Shown here piece after piece: positions 52,484-60,173 of a stretch of 64,000 nt of DNA (position 1 is the first letter of the stretch; every line of letters begins with the position of its first letter). The position numbers and the translations under genes are program-made. The stretch comes from UBA7446 sp038143535 (GTDB lineage: Bacteria; Bacteroidota; Bacteroidia; Flavobacteriales; Flavobacteriaceae): contig JAYQMD010000001.1 of NCBI GenBank assembly GCA_038143535.1, positions 372,001-436,000 on the forward strand, written 5' to 3'. The notes below the pieces were generated by a model. It worked only from the letters and a program-made list of their open reading frames with translations. It searched no databases and was not told where the DNA came from.

Positions 52484-52867
52484 ATGATGCACAGGCTAGT
52501 TGTTGTTTTATTGATGTTTACTGCGTGTGTAACTTCCCCCAAAAAACAAACACAAATGAAAGAATTAGCGCCCGATGCATGGGCTGAATTACAAGAACAA
52601 ACTTCAGCGTCAGTAATCCTTGATGTTAGAACAGCGGATGAGTTTGAGTCTGGACATATTAAGGGAGCTTTGAACATGGATATCCGCGGAGGAGCAGACT
52701 TTATGGCTTCTATCGAAACACTTGACAAATCCAAATCCTATTTTGTGTATTGTCGTTCTGGTGCTCGAAGTGGCCAAGCGTGCCAACTTATGAGTCAGCT
52801 AGGCTTTAGTGCTGTATATAATCTTGATGGCGGCGTCCTTGCTTGGGAGGGCGATTTGGAGGAGTAA
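52484..52867 (+). CDS. Rhodanese-like lipoprotein
   Basis: A 127-residue protein with a lipoprotein-like signal (MMHRLVVVLLMFTAC, candidate lipidated Cys15) and a rhodanese domain: VILDVRTADEFESGHIKGAL and the active-site cysteine Cys90 in YFVYCRSGARSGQ, then NLDGGVLAWEG. Rhodaneses move sulfane sulfur; the substrate is unknown. The lipobox is not ideal, so a plain secreted form is also possible. Confidence 0.85.
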   Translation: MMHRLVVVLLMFTACVTSPKKQTQMKELAPDAWAELQEQTSASVILDVRTADEFESGHIKGALNMDIRGGADFMASIETLDKSKSYFVYCRSGARSGQACQLMSQLGFSAVYNLDGGVLAWEGDLEE

Positions 52868-52879
52868 TCTTAAAACACG

Positions 52880-53215
52880 GTGCGCGAAGAACTGCTCGCC
52901 TATTTATGGAAAACGCAATATTTTAGCCATAGGTCGTTACAAACAACAGAGGGTGATGACCTTGTTGTGGTAAAGCCTGAGCAAGAGAATTTGAGTGCAG
53001 GTCTTTATTTTTCAAATGCGTATATCTAAATAAACAAAACGCTCTGGGTGTGTCAATTGCCCCCCTAAAACAATTACAGTCTTTTGTTTGAGCAGCTTGG
53101 CTGTTGCATAAAAAATTTCTTAGAAAGTCAGGCGTGTATTCAGCTGAAAACCAACTATTGCACTCCGCGGAGATGCTTGTTGTATTCCTTTGATCACAAA
53201 CTCTTAAATCTTTGA
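52880..53215 (+). pseudogene. DUF2851-family protein, remnant with internal deletion
   Basis: In one frame from GTG 52880: EELLAYLWKTQYFSHRSLQT, then LVVVKPEQENLSAGLYFSNA, match the DUF2851 N-terminus, and FEQLGCCIKNFLESQACIQL with the cysteine tail YCTPRRC match its C-terminus. The normal protein is ~420 residues; here the middle ~300 codons are gone. Two TAA codons (53027, 53066) interrupt the frame; the final stop is TGA at 53213. It sits between the rhodanese and PspC genes, the usual place of DUF2851 in Flavobacteriaceae. Confidence 0.75.
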
Positions 53216-53228
53216 TTACTTTTGTCAT

Positions 53229-53456
53229 ATGATCTCTATGTATGAATTGCGCTACTTTCTAGAAAAACGTGGTTTTGAAGTATGCTCCCGATTGGCAGAA
53301 CGCCTGGGCATGAAAGCAAAACATGTTCGCATTTTCTTTATATATCTGAGTTTTTTTTCTTTGGGTGCTGGCTTTGCATTATATTTGGTTTTTGCCTTTT
53401 GGCTAAAAATGAAAGATTTTTTATTTGCAAAACGCTCATCAGTTTTTGATTTATAA
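53229..53456 (+). CDS. PspC-domain membrane protein
   Basis: A 75-residue protein. The PspC-like pattern is visible: VCSRLAERLGMKAKHVRIFF followed by a hydrophobic helix FIYLSFFSLGAGFALYLVFA and a basic end. PspC proteins respond to envelope stress in other bacteria; here the short form stands alone. It lies 12 nt before the AGCS symporter and downstream of the DUF2851 remnant. Confidence 0.85.
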   Translation: MISMYELRYFLEKRGFEVCSRLAERLGMKAKHVRIFFIYLSFFSLGAGFALYLVFAFWLKMKDFLFAKRSSVFDL

Positions 53457-53468
53457 TCCAAACCAATT

Positions 53469-55139
53469 ATGAAATACCTTATCACTTCAATCATGACCCT
53501 TTTGTGTCTACCGCTAAACGCTCAAACCAGTGAAAGGGGACTTGACGAACGCATTAATGAAGCATTTAAACCTGTTTCTGATTTTTTCTCAGAAGTTGTT
53601 TTCTTCCAAGTAGGCGGCAATCCTTTTGTGATTTATTTATTGGTTGGAAGTGCCTTGTTTTTTACCATTTACTTTGGGTTTATCAACGTACGCAAATTCT
53701 CATTAGCCATTAATGTTGTGCGCGGAAAGTATGACGATATTGACCATCATTCAGCTTCAGAAAAAGCAGCTGTTAATGCAGCTGATGGTGATATCGTTGA
53801 CATCATTAAAGACGAAAGTCAAGACGGTGAGGTAAGTCATTTTCAAGCATTGGCAACGGCAGTTTCAGGTACTGTCGGAAATGGAAATATCGCAGGTGTT
53901 GCACTTGCAATAGCATTGGGCGGACCTGGTGCTACCTTTTGGATGATTGTTTGCGGACTTATAGGTATGTCCACCAAGTTTGTGGAATGTACACTTGGCG
54001 TAAAATACCGTGATGTTGGTCCAGATGGAACAACCTACGGCGGCCCTATGTACTACCTAAAGAAAGGCTTGAGTGAAAAAGGTTTTGCCAAGCTAGGTAA
54101 GATTACAGCCGTGATTTTTGCTATATGTTGTATTGGCGGTTCTTTTGGTGGGGGGAACGCCGCACAATCCAACCAAGCGACAGTCGTTTTAAAGCAGCTT
54201 ATGGGGCTGGAAAGCACCAGTGCTGGCGCTGTCATTGGTTTGTTGATGGCAATCCTTGTGGGACTTATTATTATTGGTGGGATTAAACGTATTGCTTCTG
54301 TTACTGAACGCGTGGTTCCTTTTATGGCCGGTTTGTACGTGCTAGCGTGTTTTTATATTTTATCTATCAATTTTACCTTTTTAGATGATGCTATTTCGCT
54401 TATCGTTACAGAAGCGTTTAATCCTATGGCCATCGGTGTTGGGGGTGTCATTGGCGTTTTGATGGTAGGGTTTAAACGTGCTGCTTTTTCAAACGAGGCA
54501 GGGGCGGGTTCGGCTTCTATTGCACATTCTGCCGTAAAGACCAAGTATCCAGCTTCTGAAGGCCTGGTTGCCTTGTTGGAGCCATTTATAGACACGGTTG
54601 TGATCTGTACAATGACTGCTTTGGTTATCATCACGTTCAACAGTCAAAACAAATTTGCCTATGGAGATTTATCGAAGCATGTTAATGCCATTGAACAAAC
54701 TGACGGTAGTTACAGTGTTGTGATTGACGGTGTTAATTATGAAGACGTTAACGGAAAGGTATTGATAGACGGCAGCCTATATGAGGGTGCTGGAATTACG
54801 TCTAAAGCATTTGAGCAATACATCCCATATTCTGATTTGTTCCTAACAATTGCAGTTTTCTTATTTGCCATATCAACTATGATTTCGTGGTCTTATTACG
54901 GAATTCAGTCTTGGAAGTTTTTGTTTGGCAGGGGCCAGCGCGCAGACATGACCTACAAGTTGTTGTTTTTAATTTTTATCATAATTGGTTCTGCCGCTAG
55001 TATGGACTCTATTTGGGCTTTCTCCGATGCCATGATATTTGCCATGGTATTCCCCAACATGATTGGACTCTACTTCTTATTCCCTGTAGTGAAAAAGGAA
55101 CTAAACAGATACCTAACCGCCATACGGACCAAATCCTGA
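53469..55139 (+). CDS. Alanine/glycine:Na+ symporter (AGCS family)
   Basis: A 556-residue inner-membrane carrier. An N-terminal signal-like segment (MKYLITSIMTLLCLPLNAQ) precedes ~10 helices. The AGCS signature is clear: TAVSGTVGNGNIAGVALAIA, GGPGATFWMIVCGLIGMSTK, YGGPMYYLKKGL and FSNEAGAGSASIAHSAVKT. An insertion of ~70 residues between late helices (NAIEQTDGSYSVVIDG...) is soluble. Substrate alanine or glycine is inferred from family. Confidence 0.93.
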   Translation: MKYLITSIMTLLCLPLNAQTSERGLDERINEAFKPVSDFFSEVVFFQVGGNPFVIYLLVGSALFFTIYFGFINVRKFSLAINVVRGKYDDIDHHSASEKAAVNAADGDIVDIIKDESQDGEVSHFQALATAVSGTVGNGNIAGVALAIALGGPGATFWMIVCGLIGMSTKFVECTLGVKYRDVGPDGTTYGGPMYYLKKGLSEKGFAKLGKITAVIFAICCIGGSFGGGNAAQSNQATVVLKQLMGLESTSAGAVIGLLMAILVGLIIIGGIKRIASVTERVVPFMAGLYVLACFYILSINFTFLDDAISLIVTEAFNPMAIGVGGVIGVLMVGFKRAAFSNEAGAGSASIAHSAVKTKYPASEGLVALLEPFIDTVVICTMTALVIITFNSQNKFAYGDLSKHVNAIEQTDGSYSVVIDGVNYEDVNGKVLIDGSLYEGAGITSKAFEQYIPYSDLFLTIAVFLFAISTMISWSYYGIQSWKFLFGRGQRADMTYKLLFLIFIIIGSAASMDSIWAFSDAMIFAMVFPNMIGLYFLFPVVKKELNRYLTAIRTKS

Positions 55140-55147
55140 TGTAGCAT

Positions 55148-55987
55148 GTGAAACCCCCAAGTCCTTTTTACAAACTAAACAAATCACAGCGTACGGGTGT
55201 TGTGTGGACTTTTTTATCGTTCCTTGTTATTTACTTGCTATCTCCGTTATTACATAAACCAACCCAACGGAACTCTGTAACCTTTGTTGTGAAAAAGTAA
55301 ACGCAACACCTCACAGATTCTCTCATGAGTTAAAAAATTGCCTCAAACAAAACCAGAGACAGCATCTACCCGTTTAACCCCAATTATATCTCCGACTTCA
55401 AGGCATATCAACTTGGTATTTCCATGGAAGCTGTGGAGCGTATTCGTGCTTACGGAGCAAATGGAAATTACCTGATTTCAGAAAAAGACATAAAAAAAGT
55501 GGCAGGATTATCAGATGCTGATTTGAATCGCATTTGTTCTTATTTAAAATTTCAAGATATCAAAAAGGCAAAAACGACCATTAAGGCAAGGACAAAGAGG
55601 CAAATCGATAGGGCCACTACCAAAGCACTGCAAGAAGTTTATGGCATTGGATCTGTTTTGGGTCAGCGTATATTTTGTTTGCGTTAACAGTTAGGCGGAT
55701 TTTTTATTAAGGATTAGTTGAGCGATATGTGGCGTTTAAAACCCGAGGTTCAAGCAGTTTGGATGCATTTTAAACTTGATTTTGTTACGCTTGTAGCAAA
55801 ATAAAACATCAACGGCCTGACTATTGCACAGCTCTAACGATCGCCATATATCAGTACTTCCTTGGCGAGCAGCATTGTAGCTCTAAGGACGCAGCAAGAT
55901 TCGCTAACCTCTTGGCAGGACTTGTCTGATATTGCGCAAATGGACTCCATTAAAAAAAGCTAGATTATCTCTATATTTGTCTTTTAA
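55148..55987 (+). pseudogene. ComEA-like helix-hairpin-helix protein, full length but with seven in-frame stops
   Basis: In a single frame from GTG 55148 to TAA 55985 (279 codons) the translation follows the flavobacterial HhH protein: VKPPSPFYKLNKSQRTGVVW plus a membrane helix (FLSFLVIYLLSPLL), then IYPFNPNYISDFKAYQLGIS, MEAVERIRAYGANGNYLIS, ATTKALQEVYGIGSVLGQRI, RLKPEVQAVW, and finally SWQDLSDIAQMDSIKKS and IISIFVF. Internal stops are TAA at 55298, 55331, 55685, 55802, 55835 and TAG at 55715, 55961. No frameshift and no TGA. ComEA-type HhH proteins bind DNA; presumably this copy is inactive. The -7 box of the next gene lies in its last codons. Confidence 0.75.
55972..55979 (+). promoter_or_regulatory. 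-7 promoter box of the acyl-CoA dehydrogenase gene
   Basis: TATATTTG, 14 nt before the ATG at 55994, embedded in the end of the HhH pseudogene. Confidence 0.5.
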
Positions 55988-55993
55988 TTAGCT

Positions 55994-57157
55994 ATGAAAA
56001 TTGAAATACAATCGGGTCCTTCTTTTGAGTTAGGCGAAACACACAAGCTAATTTCAGCTTCTGCGCGTGACTTTGCACAGCAGTACATTGCACCACATGT
56101 AATGGACTGGGACGAGCGGCAATTTTTTCCAAAAGAACTTTTACATCAAGCCGGCGATATGGGCTTTATGGGCATACTTGTGCCTGAAAACTATGGCGGT
56201 GCTGGGCTTGGATATTTTGAGTACACGGCTATTATTGAGGAAATTTCTAAGGTTGATCCTTCCATTGGACTTTCTATTGCGGCGCACAACTCTTTGTGTA
56301 CCAATCACATATTGTCGTTTGGAGATGAGGAGCAAAAACAGCGTTGGTTGCCCAAGCTTGCTTCTGGTGAGTGGATAGGTGCATGGGGCTTGACAGAGCA
56401 CAATACGGGTTCTGATGCTGGCGGCATGAATGCTACTGCCGTACAAGACGGAGATGACTGGATGATTAATGGAACTAAAAACTTTATCACTCACGGCAGC
56501 AGTGGAGATATAGCCGTCATAGTTGTCCGTACTGGTCAAAAAGGCGACAGTCGCGGCATGACCGCTTTTGTTGTTGAGCGTGGTACACCAGGATTTTATG
56601 CGGGTAAAAAAGAAAATAAATTGGGAATGCGTGCATCGGAAACGGCTGAGCTTGTTTTTGATCAATGTCGTATACCAGATGCAAACCGTTTGGGCCCTGT
56701 AGGAGATGGATTCATTCAATCAATGAAAATATTAGATGGCGGAAGAATCTCCATAGCAGCATTATCCCTGGGAATTGCAAGAGGTGCTTATGAGGCTTCA
56801 TTAAAATACTCTTCTGAGCGTGTTCAGTTTGGAAAGCCAATTAATGCGTTTCAAGGCATTTCATTTAAGTTGGCGCAGATGGCAACAGACATTGAGGCCT
56901 CTGAATTGTTGATGCATAAGGCTTGTTATGAAAAGAATATGGGCAGGCGCATGACGAAAATAAGCGCCATGTGTAAGTTATTTGCTTCCGAAACTTGTGT
57001 AAGGGTGGCCAATGAAGCGGTACAAGTTTTTGGTGGATATGGGTATTCCAAAGACTTTCCAGTTGAAAAATACCTTCGTGACTCCAAGCTTTGTACCATT
57101 GGCGAGGGCACTTCTGAAATCCAAAAAGTGGTCATTGCAAAACAAATATTAAAATAG
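55994..57157 (+). CDS. Acyl-CoA dehydrogenase
   Basis: FAD-dependent oxidation of acyl-CoA to enoyl-CoA. The 387-residue protein has WGLTEHNTGSDAGGMNATAV, GTKNFITHGSSGDIAVI, LDGGRISIAALSLGIARGAY and the C-terminal GGYGYSKDFPVEKYLRDSK and IGEGTSEIQKVVIAK. Chain-length preference cannot be read directly. In Flavobacteriaceae this gene often lies between the HhH gene and rpsU, as here. Confidence 0.95.
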   Translation: MKIEIQSGPSFELGETHKLISASARDFAQQYIAPHVMDWDERQFFPKELLHQAGDMGFMGILVPENYGGAGLGYFEYTAIIEEISKVDPSIGLSIAAHNSLCTNHILSFGDEEQKQRWLPKLASGEWIGAWGLTEHNTGSDAGGMNATAVQDGDDWMINGTKNFITHGSSGDIAVIVVRTGQKGDSRGMTAFVVERGTPGFYAGKKENKLGMRASETAELVFDQCRIPDANRLGPVGDGFIQSMKILDGGRISIAALSLGIARGAYEASLKYSSERVQFGKPINAFQGISFKLAQMATDIEASELLMHKACYEKNMGRRMTKISAMCKLFASETCVRVANEAVQVFGGYGYSKDFPVEKYLRDSKLCTIGEGTSEIQKVVIAKQILK

Positions 57158-57182
57158 GGCAGTAGGTTCTTATAAATACTAT

Positions 57183-57190
57183 TATATTTG
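57183..57190 (+). promoter_or_regulatory. -7 promoter box of rpsU
   Basis: TATATTTG, 32 nt before the rpsU ATG; the leader holds the Shine-Dalgarno sequence. Confidence 0.5.
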
Positions 57191-57204
57191 CAATCAAATT
57201 TTAA

Positions 57205-57214
57205 AGAAAGGAGG
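57205..57214 (+). promoter_or_regulatory. Strong Shine-Dalgarno sequence of rpsU
   Basis: AGAAAGGAGG, complementary over 10 nt to the 16S anti-SD (CCTCCTTTCT), 8 nt before the ATG. Other genes in the window lack such a site. Confidence 0.85.
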
Positions 57215-57222
57215 GTAGATTC

Positions 57223-57417
57223 ATGCTAATAATTCCAATCAAAGATGGTGAAAATATCGATCGCGCACTTAAGCGCTTCAAACGTAAGTTTGATAAAACA
57301 GGAACCATGCGTCAGCTCCGTCAGCGTCAGACCTTTTCGAAACCTTCAGTTTCGCGTCGTGCTGAAATTCAAAAGGCTGCTTACATCCAGCGTCTCCGCG
57401 ACCAAGAAGACGTTTAA
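57223..57417 (+). CDS. rpsU: Small ribosomal subunit protein bS21
   Basis: A 64-residue basic protein: MLIIPIKDGENIDRALKRFK and RQRQTFSKPSVSRRAEIQKA are typical of bS21. In Bacteroidota, bS21 with bS18 and bS6 hides the anti-SD of 16S rRNA, which explains why most genes lack SD sites; rpsU itself keeps a strong SD, allowing ribosomes without bS21 to translate it (autoregulation reported in Flavobacterium). The layout here matches that model. Confidence 0.97.
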   Translation: MLIIPIKDGENIDRALKRFKRKFDKTGTMRQLRQRQTFSKPSVSRRAEIQKAAYIQRLRDQEDV

Positions 57418-57439
57418 AATCTTTTTGTAACTTGTCCTT

Positions 57440-58330
57440 ATGGACAACGTCGTTGCATTTCTCCGCTATTTAACTTCTGAGAAAAATTATTCCCCACTCA
57501 CGGTTCGTGCTTACAGCAAAGACATTGAGGACTTTACTTTGCACTGTTCCGACGCCTATGGTTTGCACAACCTCAAAGATGTGCATTATCCCATGCTACG
57601 TGACTACATCATCGCATTGTCCAAACGTGGGTTGGCCATGCGCAGCATCAACCGCAAGTGTTCAGCACTTAAATCACTTTATGCTTATTTTCATAAAATA
57701 GGCATTATTGAGGTGAATCCATTTGCTCAGCATAAGGCTGTCAAGGCAAAGAAGTCTTTCATTACTCCTTTTAGTGTAGCAGAGCTCAATACGGTACTTG
57801 AGCATATTGACCGTTCTGATTTCTTAGGTTTAAGGGACGCAACCGCCATTGAGCTTTTGTACAGCACGGGTATTCGTCAAGCCGAACTCATTGGATTAAA
57901 AACATCAGATATTGATTGGGCACAGGGTCAAATGCGCGTTTTAGGCAAACGGAACAAAGAACGCCTTGTTCCCATTATACCATCACTTGCTACCACTTTG
58001 AAGCATTATATGGCGCAACGTAATGCCTATCCCGGCACGTCTGTACATTCCTTCTTATTGGTCACCAACAAGGGCAAAAAAATCTATCCAGCATTTGTAT
58101 ATCGACTTATAAAAACGTATTTTAGGAGTGTATCTAATAAGATATGCACCTCTCCACATGTGCTGCGACACAGTTTTGCAACGCACATGTTAGATGCAGG
58201 CGCAGACATTAACGTGGTTAAGGAAATACTTGGCCATGAAAGCTTGGCTGCGACACAAGAGTATACGAAAGTTCAGCTCCCGAAAGTACAAGACGCCTAT
58301 CGCGCTGCACACCCAAGAGCTAAAAAGTAA
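57440..58330 (+). CDS. xerC: Tyrosine recombinase, XerC-type
   Basis: A 296-residue site-specific recombinase, probably for chromosome dimer resolution. N-terminal SAM-like domain (LTVRAYSKDIEDFTLHC), catalytic Arg ~145 in YSTGIRQAELIGL, HVLRHSFATHMLDAG (His ~240, Arg ~243), LGHESLAATQEYTKV with His ~266 and the nucleophilic Tyr ~275. It is fixed in this position (rpsU-xerC-hpf) in Flavobacteriaceae, so it is a housekeeping recombinase, not a phage integrase. Confidence 0.93.
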   Translation: MDNVVAFLRYLTSEKNYSPLTVRAYSKDIEDFTLHCSDAYGLHNLKDVHYPMLRDYIIALSKRGLAMRSINRKCSALKSLYAYFHKIGIIEVNPFAQHKAVKAKKSFITPFSVAELNTVLEHIDRSDFLGLRDATAIELLYSTGIRQAELIGLKTSDIDWAQGQMRVLGKRNKERLVPIIPSLATTLKHYMAQRNAYPGTSVHSFLLVTNKGKKIYPAFVYRLIKTYFRSVSNKICTSPHVLRHSFATHMLDAGADINVVKEILGHESLAATQEYTKVQLPKVQDAYRAAHPRAKK

Positions 58331-58371
58331 GTATCGCCCAAGTACACTTTTTAACATTTTAAATCTTTTAT

Positions 58372-58686
58372 ATGCAGCTCACAATTCAAGCAGTTAACTT
58401 TTCAATTAAGTCAAAACTCAAACGTTTTATTTCCAAGCGAATAGATAAATATGAACACTACTGTGGAAAAATTTTATCCACTGACTTGTATATGAAGCTG
58501 GAGAAGTCTGCACATTCGCGTAGTAAGCAAGTTGAGATAAAAGTTAAAATTCCTGGAGATACCTTGATGGTTAAGAAGCAAAGCAACACTTTTGAAGAGG
58601 CTATTGATGCAGCTTCTAAGGCTGTTGAGCGCTTGCTTATTCGTTATAAAGAAAAGCAATTGCGGTCTTATCAAAATGGCGTTTAA
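58372..58686 (+). CDS. hpf: Ribosome hibernation promoting factor, short HPF/RaiA type
   Basis: A 104-residue protein binding the 30S decoding region in stationary phase. QLTIQAVNFSIKSKLKRFIS and VEIKVKIPGDTLMVKKQSNT, FEEAIDAASKAVERLLIRYK follow the beta-alpha-beta-beta-beta-alpha RaiA pattern. Short form without the dimerisation tail. Its place next to rpsU fits a ribosome-maintenance cluster. Confidence 0.93.
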   Translation: MQLTIQAVNFSIKSKLKRFISKRIDKYEHYCGKILSTDLYMKLEKSAHSRSKQVEIKVKIPGDTLMVKKQSNTFEEAIDAASKAVERLLIRYKEKQLRSYQNGV

Positions 58687-58690
58687 TTTT

Positions 58691-58722
58691 TTTGAAGCCA
58701 ACTAAATTAATTATTACATTTG
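58691..58722 (+). promoter_or_regulatory. Promoter of the tRNA-Thr/Tyr/Gly/Thr cluster
   Basis: -33 TTTG at 58691-58694 and -7 TACATTTG at 58715-58722, 20 nt apart, 26 nt before tRNA-Thr. Confidence 0.65.
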
Positions 58723-58748
58723 CAACCGCTCATAAAATGAGAGCAGAG

Positions 58749-58822
58749 GCCGATGTAGCTCAGCTGGCTAGAGCAGCTGATTTGTAATCAGCAGGTCGTG
58801 GGTTCGAGTCCCTCCATCGGCT
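58749..58822 (+). tRNA. tRNA-Thr (anticodon TGT)
   Basis: Acceptor GCCGATG pairs with CATCGGC; anticodon loop TTTGTAA gives TGT. No encoded CCA. First of four clustered tRNAs. Confidence 0.95.
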
Positions 58823-58865
58823 CTTCAAATTTTTCATCCTTTTGTGATGAACGATCTTTGTAATA

Positions 58866-58948
58866 GGGGAGATACTCAAGCGGCCAACGAGGACAGACTG
58901 TAAATCTGTTGTTTTTTAACTTCGCAGGTTCGAATCCTGCTCTCCCCA
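58866..58948 (+). tRNA. tRNA-Tyr (anticodon GTA)
   Basis: Long variable arm (class II tRNA, 83 nt); acceptor GGGGAGA pairs with TCTCCCC; anticodon loop CTGTAAA gives GTA. No encoded CCA. Confidence 0.95.
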
Positions 58949-58964
58949 CATCGCAAGTTAAAAC

Positions 58965-59037
58965 GCGGGAGTAGCTCAGTTGGTAGAGCGTCAGCCTTCC
59001 AAGCTGAATGTCGCCGGTTCGAACCCGGTCTCCCGCT
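58965..59037 (+). tRNA. tRNA-Gly (anticodon TCC)
   Basis: Acceptor GCGGGAG pairs with CTCCCGC; anticodon loop CTTCCAA gives TCC. No encoded CCA. Confidence 0.95.
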
Positions 59038-59054
59038 CTCTTTTTTTACCCAAC

Positions 59055-59126
59055 GCCGATGTAGCTCAGGGGTAGAGCGTTTCCTTGGTAAGGAAGAGGT
59101 CGGCAGTTCAAATCTGCTCATTGGCT
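59055..59126 (+). tRNA. tRNA-Thr (anticodon GGT)
   Basis: Acceptor GCCGATG pairs with CATTGGC (one G-T pair); anticodon loop TTGGTAA gives GGT. No encoded CCA. Complements the TGT tRNA-Thr of the same cluster. Confidence 0.95.
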
Positions 59127-59170
59127 CTACTCTTCATCTTTTTTGTTATATTTATTACTAAAAAATTGAA

Positions 59171-59842
59171 ATGAAAAAATTGCTACTAACTATCATCATT
59201 ACATCAAACCTAATTGTTGCACAAACGACTTGGGATGGTCCACTGATGACGTTTACTAAAGCTGATAATGCTGACCCTACCTTAGAGGCAAACCAAGACC
59301 GCATCACTTCAAATGTGTGGCTTACAAGAGGTAACGATGGAGGACAAATTTACAATGCAAAAACAGAATCATCCTCTTCCAAAAGCAGCAGCCCGGCTGA
59401 CACCCGATGGGCTTTTGGAACTACTTCCAACCTCGGATCTTTGACTTTTTCTACATTTAGAGGAACTACAAAACCTAAAAATGCTGTTGGGCAAAACATG
59501 GTGCTAAACCTTGTTTCAGCCGATATTTATATCGATATCAAATTCACTTCTTGGTCTTCAGGAAAGCAAGGAGGTTTTACTTATGAGCGCTCCACAGACC
59601 CAAACTTAAGTGTTGAAGACTACGACAAGCCTGTTTTAAGTGTCTATCCGAATCCAGGCACGTCCTTCTTGCGAGTAGACGGTTTAAATGCTGCTGAACC
59701 ATATCGTTTATATTCCATTTTAGGTGTTGAGATTCAATCAGGTACCGTATCAATTGACCAAGAAATTGACATCGACGCCTTGCAAACCGGAATGTACATG
59801 CTTCAAATAGCCAATACAGCACTTCCTTTTGTAAAGAAGTAG
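59171..59842 (+). CDS. Secreted protein with T9SS C-terminal sorting domain
   Basis: A 223-residue protein with a signal peptide (MKKLLLTIIITSNLIVAQ). The middle ~110 residues contain a beta-rich unnamed region (WTSGKQGG-like and GSLTFSTFRGTT). From ~155 the T9SS type A sorting signature appears: LSVYPNPGTSFLRVDGL, YRLYSILGVEIQSG and TGMYMLQIA, ending in a basic tail. It should be exported through the outer membrane by the Por system. Function of the middle is unknown. Unusual position between the tRNA cluster and tuf. Confidence 0.8.
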   Translation: MKKLLLTIIITSNLIVAQTTWDGPLMTFTKADNADPTLEANQDRITSNVWLTRGNDGGQIYNAKTESSSSKSSSPADTRWAFGTTSNLGSLTFSTFRGTTKPKNAVGQNMVLNLVSADIYIDIKFTSWSSGKQGGFTYERSTDPNLSVEDYDKPVLSVYPNPGTSFLRVDGLNAAEPYRLYSILGVEIQSGTVSIDQEIDIDALQTGMYMLQIANTALPFVKK

Positions 59843-59887
59843 GATGCACTGCGTCACGAAATTGTATTTTTTGAACAGCAGTCGTAT

Positions 59888-60052
59888 CTAATTTTTTTTT
59901 GCATGAGCAAAATGAAAAAAACCTTTGGAAACAAAGTAAATACCAATGGCTCCAAAAAAGATTAAGTCTTCAATCTAAAATGCTGTAATTCCAGCTGCTA
60001 TCATGCCAAAAGCAACCAATATTACAAGAAGATATATGGTTTTTGAGCTCAT
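59888..60052 (-). pseudogene. Small two-helix membrane protein with internal TAG
   Basis: In one frame on the minus strand: MSSKTIYLLVILVAFGMIAA, GITAF, then TAG (59975-59977), then IEDLIFFGAIGIYFVSKGFF and HFAHAKKN with a terminal TAG. Both halves look like membrane helices, so a ~54-residue protein interrupted once by an amber codon is likely. I recognise no named family. Convergent with the T9SS gene and divergent from tuf. Confidence 0.4.
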
Positions 60053-60133
60053 GTGTTTTGATTTAGGAATTCCTGATATAAAAAATTCTCAATATTTTTT
60101 TTGGTTATGCATGCATTTAAAACAGGAAAAGAC

Positions 60134-60141
60134 TATATTTG
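60134..60141 (+). promoter_or_regulatory. -7 promoter box of tuf
   Basis: TATATTTG, 32 nt before the tuf ATG. A TTG at 60101-60103 is too far (30 nt) to be sure of the -33 element. Confidence 0.45.
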
Positions 60142-60173
60142 CGCTCATTTTAAAAGAATAAACGTACATTATT

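Noticed and set aside
56141..56719. 192-residue minus-strand frame inside the acyl-CoA dehydrogenase
   Set aside because: Antisense to a clearly conserved gene; translation is Ser/Arg/Thr-rich with no family match.
57440..58330. XerC-type recombinase as the integrase of a mobile element
   Set aside because: Its position between rpsU and hpf is conserved in Flavobacteriaceae and no element boundaries surround it.
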